DNA of 64,000 bases from Cepaea nemoralis (Eukaryota > Mollusca > Gastropoda > Stylommatophora > Helicidae). The translations under genes were made by a program, and so were the position numbers. The notes under the pieces are model-generated. The model saw only the letters and a program-made list of their open reading frames with translations, ran no database searches and had not been told where the DNA came from. The stretch covers positions 1-64,000 of the forward strand of contig JACEFZ010024491.1 of the NCBI GenBank assembly GCA_014155875.1, written 5' to 3'. Positions 52,757-63,306 of the stretch are shown here, in pieces; within the stretch, counting starts at the first letter, position 1, and the number at the start of each line of letters is the position of its first letter.

Positions 52757-55662
52757 CAGGCTTGTCCATGGGAATGGGATTCCAATGGGAACTCCATGGG
52801 AAACGTCCCATGGGATGGGATGGGATAGGACAGCACACATTTGTATTTCCCATGGGACATATGGGACAGTAGCCATTACATAGCAACTTGATCTACGCCA
52901 GAGCTACCCTTAGTTTTTTTAAATATTTTTATTTTAACCTTTTTAAATCCTTTTATACTTCTTTTTTCTTTATATGTTTGTATCAATTCTTTATCTCGTG
53001 GTGGGACACCGGATAAATTAATAAATGTGCCCTGCTAGTCAGCCATTGTTGCTGTAGTTGTTGATTGGCTGTCTTTGGCGATTTGTAAATACGAAGCTAG
53101 TTTTAATCTGCTGTAATCGAAGTTGTTTTGTTGCTGAATTGCAGTATTTTTATTTGGTTGAAATATTAGGTACTATATTTATAGTCTATAAATATATAGT
53201 AGTCCTAATTTCAAATAATTTGTGAAGGCAGTCACTTGAAGTCACGGTGTTACTGAGTGTAGGCTGTGTAAGCCTACGGTACCCCAAAATGGCCAACCAA
53301 AAATATGAGTTCCAGGATCTTACTAAAACTGTTGTTGCTAAGATGTTGAGTGGGGGAGAATGCCACTTGATTGATGTTCCAAAAGAACTTGTAAAGTCTT
53401 CAACAGCTGATGTTAAAGCAGTTAAAATATCTGAAAGTATTTTAGCACCATTTGTTTGCTGTGCAAAGTGCAAAACGCTATACAGTTGGTATAAGTTGAT
53501 TAATGAAAAATGGGTTAATCAAAGTGGTTATGGAGTTGCAATACAGCATAGCATGAAATGTGGTTCCGGTGGTTCTACTAACATCAAAAGATTTTTTGAA
53601 GCCAAGCAGCGGGAAGTAACAAAACCACCACCAACATTGTCAAATGCGTGGCAAAAAACAGTTGTTGAACTAATTACATCACATCCAACAGTATCCATTT
53701 CGGCTGGATGTGACATTATATGTGATGCTGCTAACTTTGCTGCAAGATCTACTCACGCTGCAAACAAGGTATATAATTACACTATATCACGGCAAACAGT
53801 GACTCGTTCTATTTTGGCGCAAGGAAAATTGGCCAAACTGCAGTTTCAAAAATTGTTTCAAAATATGGCACAAGATCCAGAATGTGCAATTTCGGGAATA
53901 GTTGACTTTTGGTCTGCAAGACAAACATATCTTTTGCCATGTGGGGGAATTATTGCATGTGGACTAGATCAAAATTGGGAATGGATTACTTTTCCCCTGT
54001 CTCTTATAAACATTGATAGTAATAAGTCCCATACTGCACAATTTACGCACAGTTTTTTTGCACGTGAATTTCTTGCCGAATCCACCACATTCTCCACCAT
54101 TGATTGTGTGTACTGATAATGCAGCAAGCATGACGGCAGCATTTGATGGACGGTTTGATACCGATACAGAAATGCACCGATCTGGTTGTACTGAGCACAG
54201 GTTATCAACATGCATTACCGATAGCTTCAACAGAGACGTGATTTCTGAACTGGATCAGTTCACGGATCAACTTTCATTTATTGAAATATATTAAAATACA
54301 CGTCAAGGAAAGGCATCACAGCTGCCATTTTCCATACCAACAAAATCTGTAACACGTGAATGGCGATCATATTACCAACGTTTCTTTGTCCATTAAAAAA
54401 TAATTACTCGCATTACTTTAATGACGATGGTGAAGAATTCTTAAACCACATTCAGAATATTGCTCAGGTTAAAGGAATGCTGTACATACATGAGAAATGC
54501 AAAACTGTTTTTGACAAACTAGAAATTTATGGTGCCACATCTCATTTAATTTTGCTGTTATACTTCCTCCTAGACTATCAGTTGTACAAAGTTATTGTTG
54601 ATATTGACGAAGAAACTTCTAGCACATGGTGAAGAAATATTGTCAAAACGTTCAGAAAATTATTGGAGAAAAGCTTTGGCCATATTGCGGCAGTTCTCTG
54701 GCGGTTACTGCAGCATTCCTTACTGGAGTTGACATTAAAGCCAAAATAGAAGACATTGTCAAGTCATTGTTGCTAAGAAGAAAGGGAATGTGGACACCAA
54801 TAAATGGGCCAATGATTGGATCGCTTTTTCTAAGTCTGTTGTTCCAATTGTTATTTCATTCATCAAGGATTTAAATCTTTATTCTGAATCATCTGCTGTA
54901 TGTGAAGTAGCAGGAATTGTAGAACAAACGCCGAAAAGTGATTTTGACTTATTTTTTGATCCTCCACCAAACAAACCACATAAGTTTGATCACCCCCAGA
55001 AACAAATGCCTTGAGGATGAGGTCACCATGTTTCAAAAATTACGGCAACCAACTTCACAACCATTAAATTATTGGAAAAATGAACATAGGTTTCCACTGC
55101 CAAAAGCAAGTGCGAAAATTGTTTTGGCCATACCAGTGTCCTCAGCGGCAGTAGAACGTTTATTTAGTGCAACTGGATTGTTGTTGAGTAAGTTTCGAAA
55201 ACGGATGTTACCAGCTCTCGTTATAAACTCTGTGTACATCAGATTTGCATGTAAGATGAAAATTGTGGAAATGGTTCAGGGATTACCTGGATTAAATTAA
55301 TTATTGCAAACAGTCGAAAGCAGGAAATTGCATGAGCAGAGTGACTCAGAAACAGAATAAGAGTGTCAGAATGGCAATGAATTGTCATATTTAGATTAAA
55401 CTTTGTTTTAATAAAATACTCTTGAATATTAAAATTAATAAATTCTGCAGTTTTACATGTCTCTTTGTACATGTAGTCCTATTTAGTAGACACTAACCCT
55501 AAACTTTCTTAAATTTCATAATTTTATTTGAACTGTATTCCATATTAATATTATCATGGGAATCCCATGGGATGGGATAGGATGGCATGGGATGGGATGG
55601 GATGGGATAGGCATAAATTACCATGGGGTGGTACTGAAAAATGTGTCCCATGCACAAGCACG
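52757..55662 (+). mobile_element. hAT transposon, 2.9 kb, with TSD and palindromic end repeats
   Basis: Ends CAGGCTTGTCCATGGGA and TCCCATGCACAAGCACG are imperfect inverted repeats. The 8-bp TSD GCTATTGC is perfect (52749-52756 and 55663-55670). Both subterminal regions (52768-52860 and 55555-55650) are crowded with CCATGGGA and GGGATGGGAT units, probably binding sites for the transposase. One transposase gene lies inside, now broken. It interrupts the LINE between the motif D/E region and the thumb. Confidence 0.95.
53289..55300 (+). pseudogene. hAT transposase of the 2.9-kb element
   Basis: The frame from ATG 53289 runs 276 codons. A BED-type zinc finger (CCAKCKTLYSWYK ... HSMKC, C-x2-C then H-x4-C) lies near residues 58-95, followed by the RNase H-fold start (SGIVDFWSARQTYLLPCGGI, first Asp) near residue 205. 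The frame shifts near 54060 to 54013-54294 (IVCTDNAASMTAAFDG, second acidic block; CTEHRLSTCITDS). After further shifts it ends in the C-terminal hAT block IPVSSAAVERLFSATGLLLS followed by KFRKRMLP at about 55125-55215. At least four shifts or stops make it inactive. Intact length would be about 650 residues, normal for the family. Confidence 0.9.
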
Positions 55663-55670
55663 GCTATTGC

Positions 55671-56160
55671 TCTTGAAAGACTAAAACAAATGAATAAATT
55701 GTGGAGAGGGACAAATAGAACTACAAAAATCTGATTTTTAAGAGCATGCATCTTTCCCATTGCAACATACGCCTGTGAGACCTGGACACTTACTAAACAA
55801 GCTGAACAGCGAATAAACGCCTTTGAGTATAAATGTTATAGACGAGTTCTAAGAATATCATGGATAAAGAAGAGAACAAATGCACCCATACTTCAAGAGC
55901 TACATGTTGAAGAAGGTTGGCTATTAAAAACAATAAAACAAAGAACATCGAAATATTTTGGTCACTTGAAACGTCACGAAAGTTTGGAGAGAGCAATAAT
56001 GGAGGGATATATGCCTGGGAAGAGAGGAAGAAGAAAGCCAAAGAGAAGATGGGTGCAGGATGTGGTGGATGATCTCCAGATGGGTGTATCAGACGCGTGA
56101 CATCTTGCTTATGATCGAGAGGTTTTCCGGAAGGTTGCTATGGGAGCGAGGCTCTGCAAA
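55671..56160 (+). pseudogene. LINE reverse transcriptase thumb and C-terminal domain
   Basis: Resumes the LINE frame after the hAT TSD: ALERLKQMNKLWRGTNRTTK, a stop at 55731, then CIFPIATYACETWTLTKQAE, YKCYRRVLRISWIKKRTNAP, HLKRHESLERAIMEGYMPGK, RKPKRRWVQDVVDDLQMGVS, a stop at 56098 and LAYDREVFRKVAMGARL. This block closely resembles the C-terminus of BovB-type RTE proteins, supporting the clade assignment. Confidence 0.9.
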
Positions 56161-56272
56161 GGACATGCTACTGAATGATTGAATGAATGAATGAATGAAT
56201 AAATGAATCATGTAATATTTTCCGCTACAACGGTATGACACAATATGAAGACAGCTCTTCTTCTTATCTTCC

Positions 56273-56273
<1 letters not shown>

Positions 56274-56344
<71 letters not shown>

Positions 56345-56381
56345 GTCGTCGTCGTCGTCGTCATCGTAGTCGTCGTCGTCG

Positions 56382-56443
<62 letters not shown>
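56274..56443. repeat. CAT/CGT trinucleotide microsatellite
   Basis: An uninterrupted CAT run with an internal CGT block at about 56344-56383. It is the expanded tail of the minus-strand SINE that follows. It produces poly-His and poly-Met frames that are not genes. Confidence 0.95.
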
Positions 56444-56837
56444 TTAGTATAACAAAGTCTTAAAAGTAAAGGATCAACTTCTTTGCACCGGATTTTATCC
56501 CTTATGGCTAAGTGTATTTCTGCAGGGCAGCCTGCCGAAATCGTCGCACAAAGCACAAACTCCGTAGCTCCAACGACGACCCCCAGGAGTATCAGAGAAA
56601 ATGCACCCATGAACCGAAAGACGTAGCCCGGAATCGAACTCACAACCTTCGGAGCGCAAGGCAGGCGACTTGACATCTTCGCCACAGAGACTCCAGGGAG
56701 TCGTCGCTGAAGCTAAGAAGTTTGTGCGTTGTGCGACGCTTTCGGCAGGCCGCCCTGCGGAAAGAGACCGAGCCATATGGGATAAAACCCGGGGCAATTA
56801 AGTCGATCCTTTACTTTTAAGACTTTGTTATACTAAG
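56444..56837. mobile_element. Head-to-head pair of ATG-tailed SINEs (inverted repeat)
   Basis: Left copy, minus strand, 56697 to 56444: tRNA-like head with A-box-like TGGCGAAGATG and B box GAGTTCGATTCC, body GCGACGATTTCGGCAGG, end CTTTTAAGACTTTGTTATAC then TAAG and ATG repeats. Right copy, + strand, about 56697-56837: the same body and end but no tRNA head, again running into ATG repeats. The arms 56444-56584 and 56697-56837 are inverted repeats with roughly 80% identity. Both copies end in an ATG tail rather than poly-A. Confidence 0.88.
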
Positions 56838-56856
56838 ATGATGATGATGATGATGT

Positions 56857-56905
<49 letters not shown>
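56838..56905. repeat. ATG trinucleotide microsatellite
   Basis: ATG units with one GTTG interruption. It is the tail of the right-hand SINE and is complementary to the CAT array on the left. Confidence 0.95.
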
Positions 56906-56906
<1 letters not shown>

Positions 56907-57048
56907 GTAGGCTAGAACGACAAGCTCAGTTGTAAACATCAGTCTCGATGGCATCATGAACACATGACCACTGTCCCTCAATGTTTGCAATCGTTATTGT
57001 TTGCATTATGTCATTCATCATAATACCAGTTACCATTCTATTCGACAG

Positions 57049-57267
57049 GACTCGGCTACACAATGGTGGTACTGTCAGGGATTATATCTATATACTACAA
57101 CGTTATCGTGGCCATCGCAATCTTCTACCTGTTTGCCTCCATGCAAGAGACGATCCCCTGGTCTACCTGTGGCAACGACTGGAACACCTGCGCCTGTAGA
57201 ACACCCAGAATGAATCGCACTTTATCAGACCCTCTCATGTGGATAAACTCCTCTGGACTTAACTGCA
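57049..57267 (+). CDS. SLC6 neurotransmitter transporter, exon encoding TM3 and loop 2
   Basis: Joined in phase 1 to exon 2 it completes PLFKG and reads LGYTMVVLSGIISIYYNVIV then AIAIFYLFASM: TM3 with the IYYN block that lines the substrate site. Extracellular loop 2 follows with QETIPWSTCGNDWNTC, the conserved disulphide cysteine pair, and two N-glycosylation sequons (NRT, NSS). Acceptor CTATTCGACAG|GA is good. The 3' border is less certain: a GTAAAG donor at 57268 fits, but the frame stays open to 57374. No later exon (TM4-TM12) was found before the window ends. Confidence 0.93.
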
Positions 57268-57649
57268 GTAAAGCAATTAGTGGTTATAATTATTTCCTTC
57301 TCCGTCTCCCTCTGATAATCACTCACTTCATTCTCTGTTCAATGTCATTCTCAATTGTCGACTCTCCGTACTAACCTGTCATGTCAATTTTTTACCTAGT
57401 TTTCTTACTATCCAGTCCATGTATGAGCTAACACTATATCCATCGCTGACACCCTGTCCTTGTTGTCAGTGTAGACATTAGAAAGGGTTGTCACAACTCC
57501 GTTTGACTGAAGTAGTGTACATTACAACAAGGATAATGAACTTTATTGCCTTAGGAGATTACTCAATCATCCAGACGATGTATGCCCAAACCGCTGTCTT
57601 TAGGACACTACGACAAAGGTGACTAGTCACAGATCTAAGCCACACATAT
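57268..57649. other. SLC6 intron sequence, unassigned
   Basis: AT-rich, no repeat or coding feature recognised. Confidence 0.5.
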
Positions 57650-58037
57650 ACGCTACATATACATTGCCACTTGTTTATACATGACATATTGGGGACGTAA
57701 TATTTGTGCTACATTCACATAATCACTCGTTTATACATGGAGTATTGGGGAGATAACAATTGTGCATCATAGACATTGTCACTAGTTTATACGTGACATA
57801 TTGGGAATATATTTGTGCTACATACACATAGTCACTCGTTTATATATGGAAAAATTGGGGAGATAATAATTGTGCATCATACATATATCACTAGTTTATG
57901 CATGACATATTGGGGAGATAATAAGTGTGCTACATACACATAGTCACTCGTTTATATATGAAATATATAAGGAGATAATAATTGTGCTACATTCAGCTAC
58001 TCACTAGTTTATACATGACATATTGGAGAGATAGACA
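57650..58037. repeat. 56-57-bp minisatellite, left block
   Basis: About seven units containing CACTCGTTTATACATG, ACATATTGGGGAGATAATAA and GTGCTACATACACATAGT. Alternate units differ (CTCGTTT versus CTAGTTT), suggesting a higher-order dimer. The array is broken by the zinc-finger LINE copy 3 at about 58038 and resumes at 61932. Confidence 0.9.
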
Positions 58038-61000
58038 GTCAGGTCTTAGTCAGATATGACTGAGCTACCGTATGACAGTAGACAGTACTACCTGCTTTCC
58101 GTCAGCGCCGAATGTTGGGCGGCACTTACCAAACCCGACACCCCACATTGTGCCAACGGCTTCGGGCGGAAGAGCGCAATTGGGAGGGTACTAGCCTTAT
58201 CCTGGTGCGAGGAAATCCAACCCAAAGACAAAATAAGTCATGGCAGGGCAGACCAGGCCCTAAGCCTTGGTTGGCAGCTGGTCTAGGATCGAAGCTCCGA
58301 CAGGCGGACAGTTAGAGCATTGCTTTGTTGATCCGGCAGCTTCTGCAGCTTGTCTTGTTCCAGATGTATATGTGTTAACTTTCCTCTGGAGTGAACTAGG
58401 CAGGCCGGGAGAGGGATTATACTGCATGGGCAACACATGGTTTCTTTATTTTAGCCCAGGCTTTGTGTCTTAACCGGTCTCGGAATCAAAGCGAGAGGCA
58501 ACTGTTACGGGTTATAAGTCCTTGTCAGTTGGCGTAGACATGGGGCGCCACGCGTTGCCTCTGACGGTGGGAGACACCTACAGGTGTCACTGATCAGCTA
58601 CCGCCCGCCTCAAGCTGGGCAGCCCCCGGCCAATTGGGTGCTGATCCGCCACAGTCCTGCCTGCTTCAATGGGTGCTTGGGGCTAGGACAAAATCTGAAC
58701 CGCAGGCTGTAAAACCAATGCACCAGGTACTAATAAAAAGAATAATAGAAACCTAAAGCTACGGCTTGCAACCTGGAACGTGAGAACCATGTGTCCAGGA
58801 TTTTCCACTGACTTGACAAATATTGACGATGTGAGAAAAACAGCTGTGATTGATGCTGAACTCAATCGTCTTAACATTGATATTGCTGGCCTGCAGGAGA
58901 CTCGCCTCGCTGAGGAAGGGTCACTCAGGGAAAACAATTACACCTTTTTTTGGAAGGGAAGAGGGCAGGCAGAAAAAAGGCAACATGGTGTGGGCTTTGC
59001 AGTGAAGAATTCGCTACTGGGAATGATTGATATCCCAGCTGGAGGTAATGAAAGATTATTATCACTGCGCTTGGCAACGTCTTGTGGATTTGCCACCATT
59101 CTCACTGCATATGCACCGACACTCGCTTCCTCTGATGATGTGAAGGATACGTTCTATGAGCAGCTAGACTCTGCGATCAAGGCAGTTCCAAAATCCGACT
59201 ACATTTATATGCTCGGTGATTTCAATGCTCGTGTGGGCAAGGACTCGAGTTCATGGCCAGTGTGCCTTGGAAAATACAACATCGGTCGCATGAATGATAA
59301 TGGGCAAAGGCTGCTGGAGCATTGCACTAGAAATGACCTATGTATTACAAACTCCTTTTTTAAAACAAAAGAGATGCATAAGGTCACATGGAAACATCCA
59401 AGATCCGGCCATTGGCATCAGCTGGACTTCATTATCACACGGAGACAACATCTGAACCATACATCATTAACTCGAAGTTACCACAGTGCTGACTGTGATA
59501 CAGATCATTCTTTGGTTGTTGCAAGGGTTAGACTGAGACCAAAGAGAATCTACACAGCTAAACACAAGTCTAGCCCCAGGATTAATATTATTAACACTCA
59601 CGATCCTGGAAAGTGCTTCGAATTTCAACAGCAACTTGAAGACGCTTTCAATGATACATCAGAAAATTGTATAGTAAATGATAAATGGAGTAAACTTAAG
59701 GAAACTATTTATAAAACAGCGGTAGGGTTTTACGGCACTGTGGATCATAAGAGGCAGGACTGGTTTGCGGCAAACAGCCAGATACTGCAGCCCTTGATTG
59801 ATAAAAAGAAGATAGCTCTCTTAAGAAACAAGGAAAGACCAACGCGTAACACTCTGAGTGAGCTGAAGCAAGCGAGGAAGGATGTACAAAAGGCTTGCCA
59901 GGCAGTGTGCGAATGACTATTGGATCAAGTTATGTGAGTCCATTCAAATCGCAAGTGATAAGGGAAACATCAGAAGCATGTATGAAGGGATAAAGAAAGC
60001 CTGTGGTCCAATGATCAATAAGAAGTGCACCGCTGAAAACCTTGACTGGAGAAATCATCACTGATAAGAAACAGCAGATGGATAGATGGGTCGAGCACTA
60101 TTTAGAGCTTTACTCAAGTGAGACCAAGCTAGCGGATGATGCCCTCAACGCCATAGAGGCCCTGCCAACTCTTGACCACCTGGACACACTTCCCACTATA
60201 ACAGAAGTTAAGTGTGCTATAAATGAGCTTGCATCTGGCAAGGCTCCAGGTAAGGATGGGATTCCAATAGAGGTGATCAGGAGTGGGCAAGACACACTCG
60301 CTCTACAGATCCACCAGCTAATAGAGCTATGCTGGCGAGAAGGACAAGTCCCACAGGATTTCAAAGATTCAAACATCATAACGCTGTACAAGAACAAGGG
60401 AGATCGGAGCGACTGTAACAACTATAGAGGTATCTCACTTCTGTGTATTGTTGGGAAAGTATTTGCCAGAATTGTCCTGCGCAGACTTCAAGTCCTGGGA
60501 GATCAAGTCTATCCCGAATCACAGTGCGGCTTCCGTCAGAACCGGTCTACCATTGATATGATATTCTCATTGCGACAGATGCAAGAAAAATGCCGGGAAC
60601 AAAATCAGCCACTGTTTATTGCCTTCATCGACCTCACAAAGGCATTCGATTTGGTCAGTCGTGATGGTCTGTTCAAAGCACTAAAGAAGATTGGCTGCCC
60701 ACCAACTCTTCTGTCCATTGTGGAATCGTTCCACACAGGCATGAAGGGTATAATCAAGTTTGATGGCTCAACTTCAGAAGAGTTTGAAATCAAGAGTGGA
60801 GTTAAGCAAGGTTGTGTACTAGCCCCCACCCTCTTTGGGATATACTTTTCACTTCTACTGAAATATGCCTTTCGTGATCAGGATGACGGTATATACATTC
60901 ACTCACGCTCAGATGGTGGCCTCTATAATGCTCAGAGATTGAAGGCCAAGACCACAATTAGCAGGGTACTAATCAGAGAGTTGCTTTTTGCGGATGATGC

Positions 61001-61931
61001 TGCGATTACGACCCACTCTGAGGAAGAATTACAACATCTACTATCTGCATTCTCCAATGCTTGTTCTGAATTTGGTTTAACAATTAACAAAAAGAAGACA
61101 CAGATTATGTCACAAGGTGCACATGGTGTACCATCAATCTTTATTGACGACGCCGAACTGGAGATAGTAGACCATTTTACATATCTAGGATCAGAGGTAA
61201 ATAGCAAATTATCCCTCGATCAGGAAATCAACATCAGGATTGGCAAGGCAGCAACAACAATGAACATGTTAGCAAAAAGAGTCTGGGAGAACAGGAAGCT
61301 TACTGCCAAAACAAAAGTCCTCGTCTACCAAGCCTGTGTCCTTAGTACTCTTCTTTATGGCAGTGAAACCTGGACAACTTACTCACGCCAAGAGAAACGT
61401 TTAAACTAGCTTTCATATGCGGTGTCTGCGAAGAATACTTGGTATTAAGTGGCAAGACAAAATCACAAATACTGAAGTATTGGAAAGATCAGGTTGTGTG
61501 ACGGTGTATCCCATGCTCAGTCTTCGTAGACTTAGATGGATAGGACACGTTAGGAGGATGGATGATGGTAGAATACCAAAGGACATCTTTTTTGGTGAAT
61601 TACAGACGGGTAGGAGATCTCAGGGTCGGCCTCTACCACGATACAAAGATGTGTGTAAGCGGGACATGATTGATACAGGCATTAATAATGCACATTGGGA
61701 GCACGTCGCCCCTGAACGTGTTGCATGGAGGGCAACTATCAGAAATGATAGACGTAAGATGGTGGAAATGACCATGTTTTCACATGCACCTACTGTGGGC
61801 AAACATTTGCAGCAAGAATTGGCCTTACCAGCCACACTCGCTACCGCCATGGATCGTAGTTATTAAGCCTTTTTGAAGCACAGTGTACCAAACTATCGTC
61901 TGTCAAGACGGAAAGGTGCCAATGATGAATG
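58038..61931 (+). mobile_element. Zinc-finger LINE, copy 3, full length but broken
   Basis: Starts GTCAGGTCTTAGTCAGATAT like copy 1 and ends GTCAAGACGGAAAGGTGCCA plus ATGATGAATG. The array flanks overlap in ATTGG.GAGATA (about 58024-58035 and 61932-61943), consistent with a TSD of about 12 bp, though the tandem target leaves some doubt. The 5' UTR palindrome is present with one change (58573-58588). Coding sequence is collinear with copy 1 except for the frameshifts listed under the coding entry. Confidence 0.92.
58780..61866 (+). pseudogene. Zinc-finger LINE polyprotein, copy 3 (disrupted)
   Basis: Frame 58780-59916 holds a complete endonuclease (LQETRLAEEG, MLGDFNARVG, CDTDHSLVVA). A shift near 59895 ends it at KDVQKA. 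A second shift lies near 60030. The long frame 60042-61409 (455 codons) has the whole RT: AFIDLTKAFDLVSR, GVKQGCVLAPTLFG, LLFADDAAITTH. A stop at about 61407 splits off the C-terminal part 61417-61866. That part has lost about 20 codons and the frame of the zinc finger, whose CTHC/H residues are therefore absent. Protein identity to copy 1 in aligned parts is high, roughly 95%. Not capable of autonomous movement. Confidence 0.92.
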
Positions 61932-62035
61932 ATTGGGGAGATAATAATTGTGCTACACAGTCACTAGTTTATACACGTCATATCGGGGCGATAATAATTG
62001 TGCTTTATAGTCACTAGTTTATACATGACATACCG
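61932..62035. repeat. 56-57-bp minisatellite, right block
   Basis: Two units of the array at 57650-58037 (GATTGGGGAGATAATAATTG, CACTAGTTTATACA), continuing it beyond the LINE. Confidence 0.88.
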
Positions 62036-62189
62036 TAAGTAAGTAAAGAATACTTCTACATGCTATATCCCTGTTATTATAAACCATTCGGCATTCGGTG
62101 GGTAATGTGGTCAGTATCATACCGGCTGCCTTTACTTTCCAAGATTATTTCTTGTACCCATTTAAGGCTAGGTGTATCTGGGAGCACAG

Positions 62190-63205
62190 GTTATTAAGTT
62201 GAGTTGAGTCAAGAACCGACATCACTGCACTCAGGACATTCCCATACGTGTTCAGTCCCCTCGTTCAACAGCCAGCGAAGAGTCAAAATACTAATCGTTC
62301 CCACCGCTATCTGATTAAATGTTCTCCTGGTCTTCCCTCTCAGTTTTGAGATTCTTCCAGAACCCCTGCCGATCCCCCGCAATCTCATTCTGTCCACATA
62401 TGGGTTCTCAATCTGTTCCCCCACCTTCTCCACCTGGTCCCACAAGCGCATGACCACCTCTCCCTTGTCCATAGGCAAGATACCACCAAGAGGTGCATTC
62501 CCTGCTAGCCTATCAGCCTGTTCATTCCCCCGTACACCCGCATGGCCAGGGCAAAATATCCATACAATTCTCACAATCTGTGACCTCTGAGTCGACGAGA
62601 GCCATTCCACACGAAACATTTCTTTCTCCACCTTGCTAAGTATATTCTTTGAATCCGTAATGAACACAACGTGTGTTGCGGTAGTCTCCTCTAGCCACCG
62701 GAATGACTATGTCACCTTGTTGTGTGTTGCTCTGGGTCAGCTGTTGCACTTCAAACTCAGTACGGCCGGCTGCCCATTCTCTGCACTCACAACCCAGTGT
62801 TATTATTATATTGTGCCAGTCCGTAATGTCATCCGGAACTTCAACCCACTCTCTTTCACGATTGATGGTCTCCAGATCACACACCTGACTTATAGAAAAT
62901 TCTGCCTGTGCCATCCAGGACCTGCCTCGTCTTAGTCTATGACCCTTGACCATATCCATTGCTGCATGCAGCGGGTGATCCGTGTCTGCGGCAACTCTCA
63001 GGTACCATTTGGCCTGAAGGACCCTATGCCTATCCGTCATTGTAGGTAGCGCCAGGATATGCCTCATGCAGATAATTGGTATGTCCTTTGTGCGCCCCAG
63101 TATTAACCGCATGTCAGCATTCTGTATGCGCTCCAACCTTTCAAGCTGGCTTTTTGATACTGTCAGCAGCCCCAAACCATACTCAGTGACAAATTATTAA
63201 CTGCT
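62190..63205 (-). pseudogene. RNase H LINE, C-terminal relic C
   Basis: Minus-strand frame 62636-63175 has the RT thumb (GLLTVSKSQLERLERIQNAD, CMRHILALPTMTDRHRVLQA) and linker (QVCDLETINREREWVEVPDD, WAAGRTEFEVQQLTQSN). Frame 62209-62667 has VFITDSKNILSKV-like RNase H sequence, RIVWIFCPGHAGVRGNEQAD, then KLRGKTRRTFNQIAVGT, RWLLNEGTEHVWECPECSDV. About 60 residues between QQGDIVI and the TDS block are deleted, including the YTDGS first aspartate. The 3' tail is AGTTGAGTTGAG at 62196-62209 (minus-strand AACTC). Confidence 0.88.
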
Positions 63206-63216
63206 GAAAGAGCCTT

Positions 63217-63306
63217 GGCCGGTCTCTCTGGCTGAGGGGTTACACCACTTTCTCCGTAATCCCGTTTATCACGCAGAGTCTCGTAGCGGGCGAGAGCTGG
63301 AAGCGG
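63217..63306 (+). mobile_element. SINE head (family S1) truncated by a trinucleotide array
   Basis: GGCCGGTCTCTCTGGCTGAG, CTCCGTAATCCCGTTTATCA and GCGGGCGAGAGCTGGAAGCG match 25702-25790 closely. After GAAGCGG the SINE stops and TAG repeats begin, so the 3' two-thirds are missing. Confidence 0.8.

Larger units (their letters stand above)
51490..56208 (+). mobile_element. RTE/BovB-like LINE in SLC6 intron 2, with three nested insertions
   Basis: 5'-truncated LINE. Pieces in order: RT start with motif A (MRLIIEKCREFNVNLFSCFV, DYSNAFDCVQHQ) at 51490-51638; motif B (IKQGVCQGCVLSP) and motif C (IRYADDTVLLSIS) at 51858-52128; motif D/E (YLGSLITNNGDTMKEVKR) at 52540-52756; thumb and C-terminus (YACETWTLTKQAEQRINAFE, RTSKYFGHLKRHESLERAIM, GKRGRRKPKRRWVQDVVDDL) at 55671-56160; GAAT-repeat tail at 56174-56208. 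Between the pieces lie a SINE, a small hAT element and a complete hAT element, each with perfect TSDs, so the original LINE was about 1.2 kb. A few stops are present. Confidence 0.92.

Noticed and set aside
56089..56685. 198-codon minus-strand frame with poly-Met and poly-Thr
   Set aside because: It runs across a SINE and its CAT/CGT tail; no protein family and no conservation apart from the repeat.
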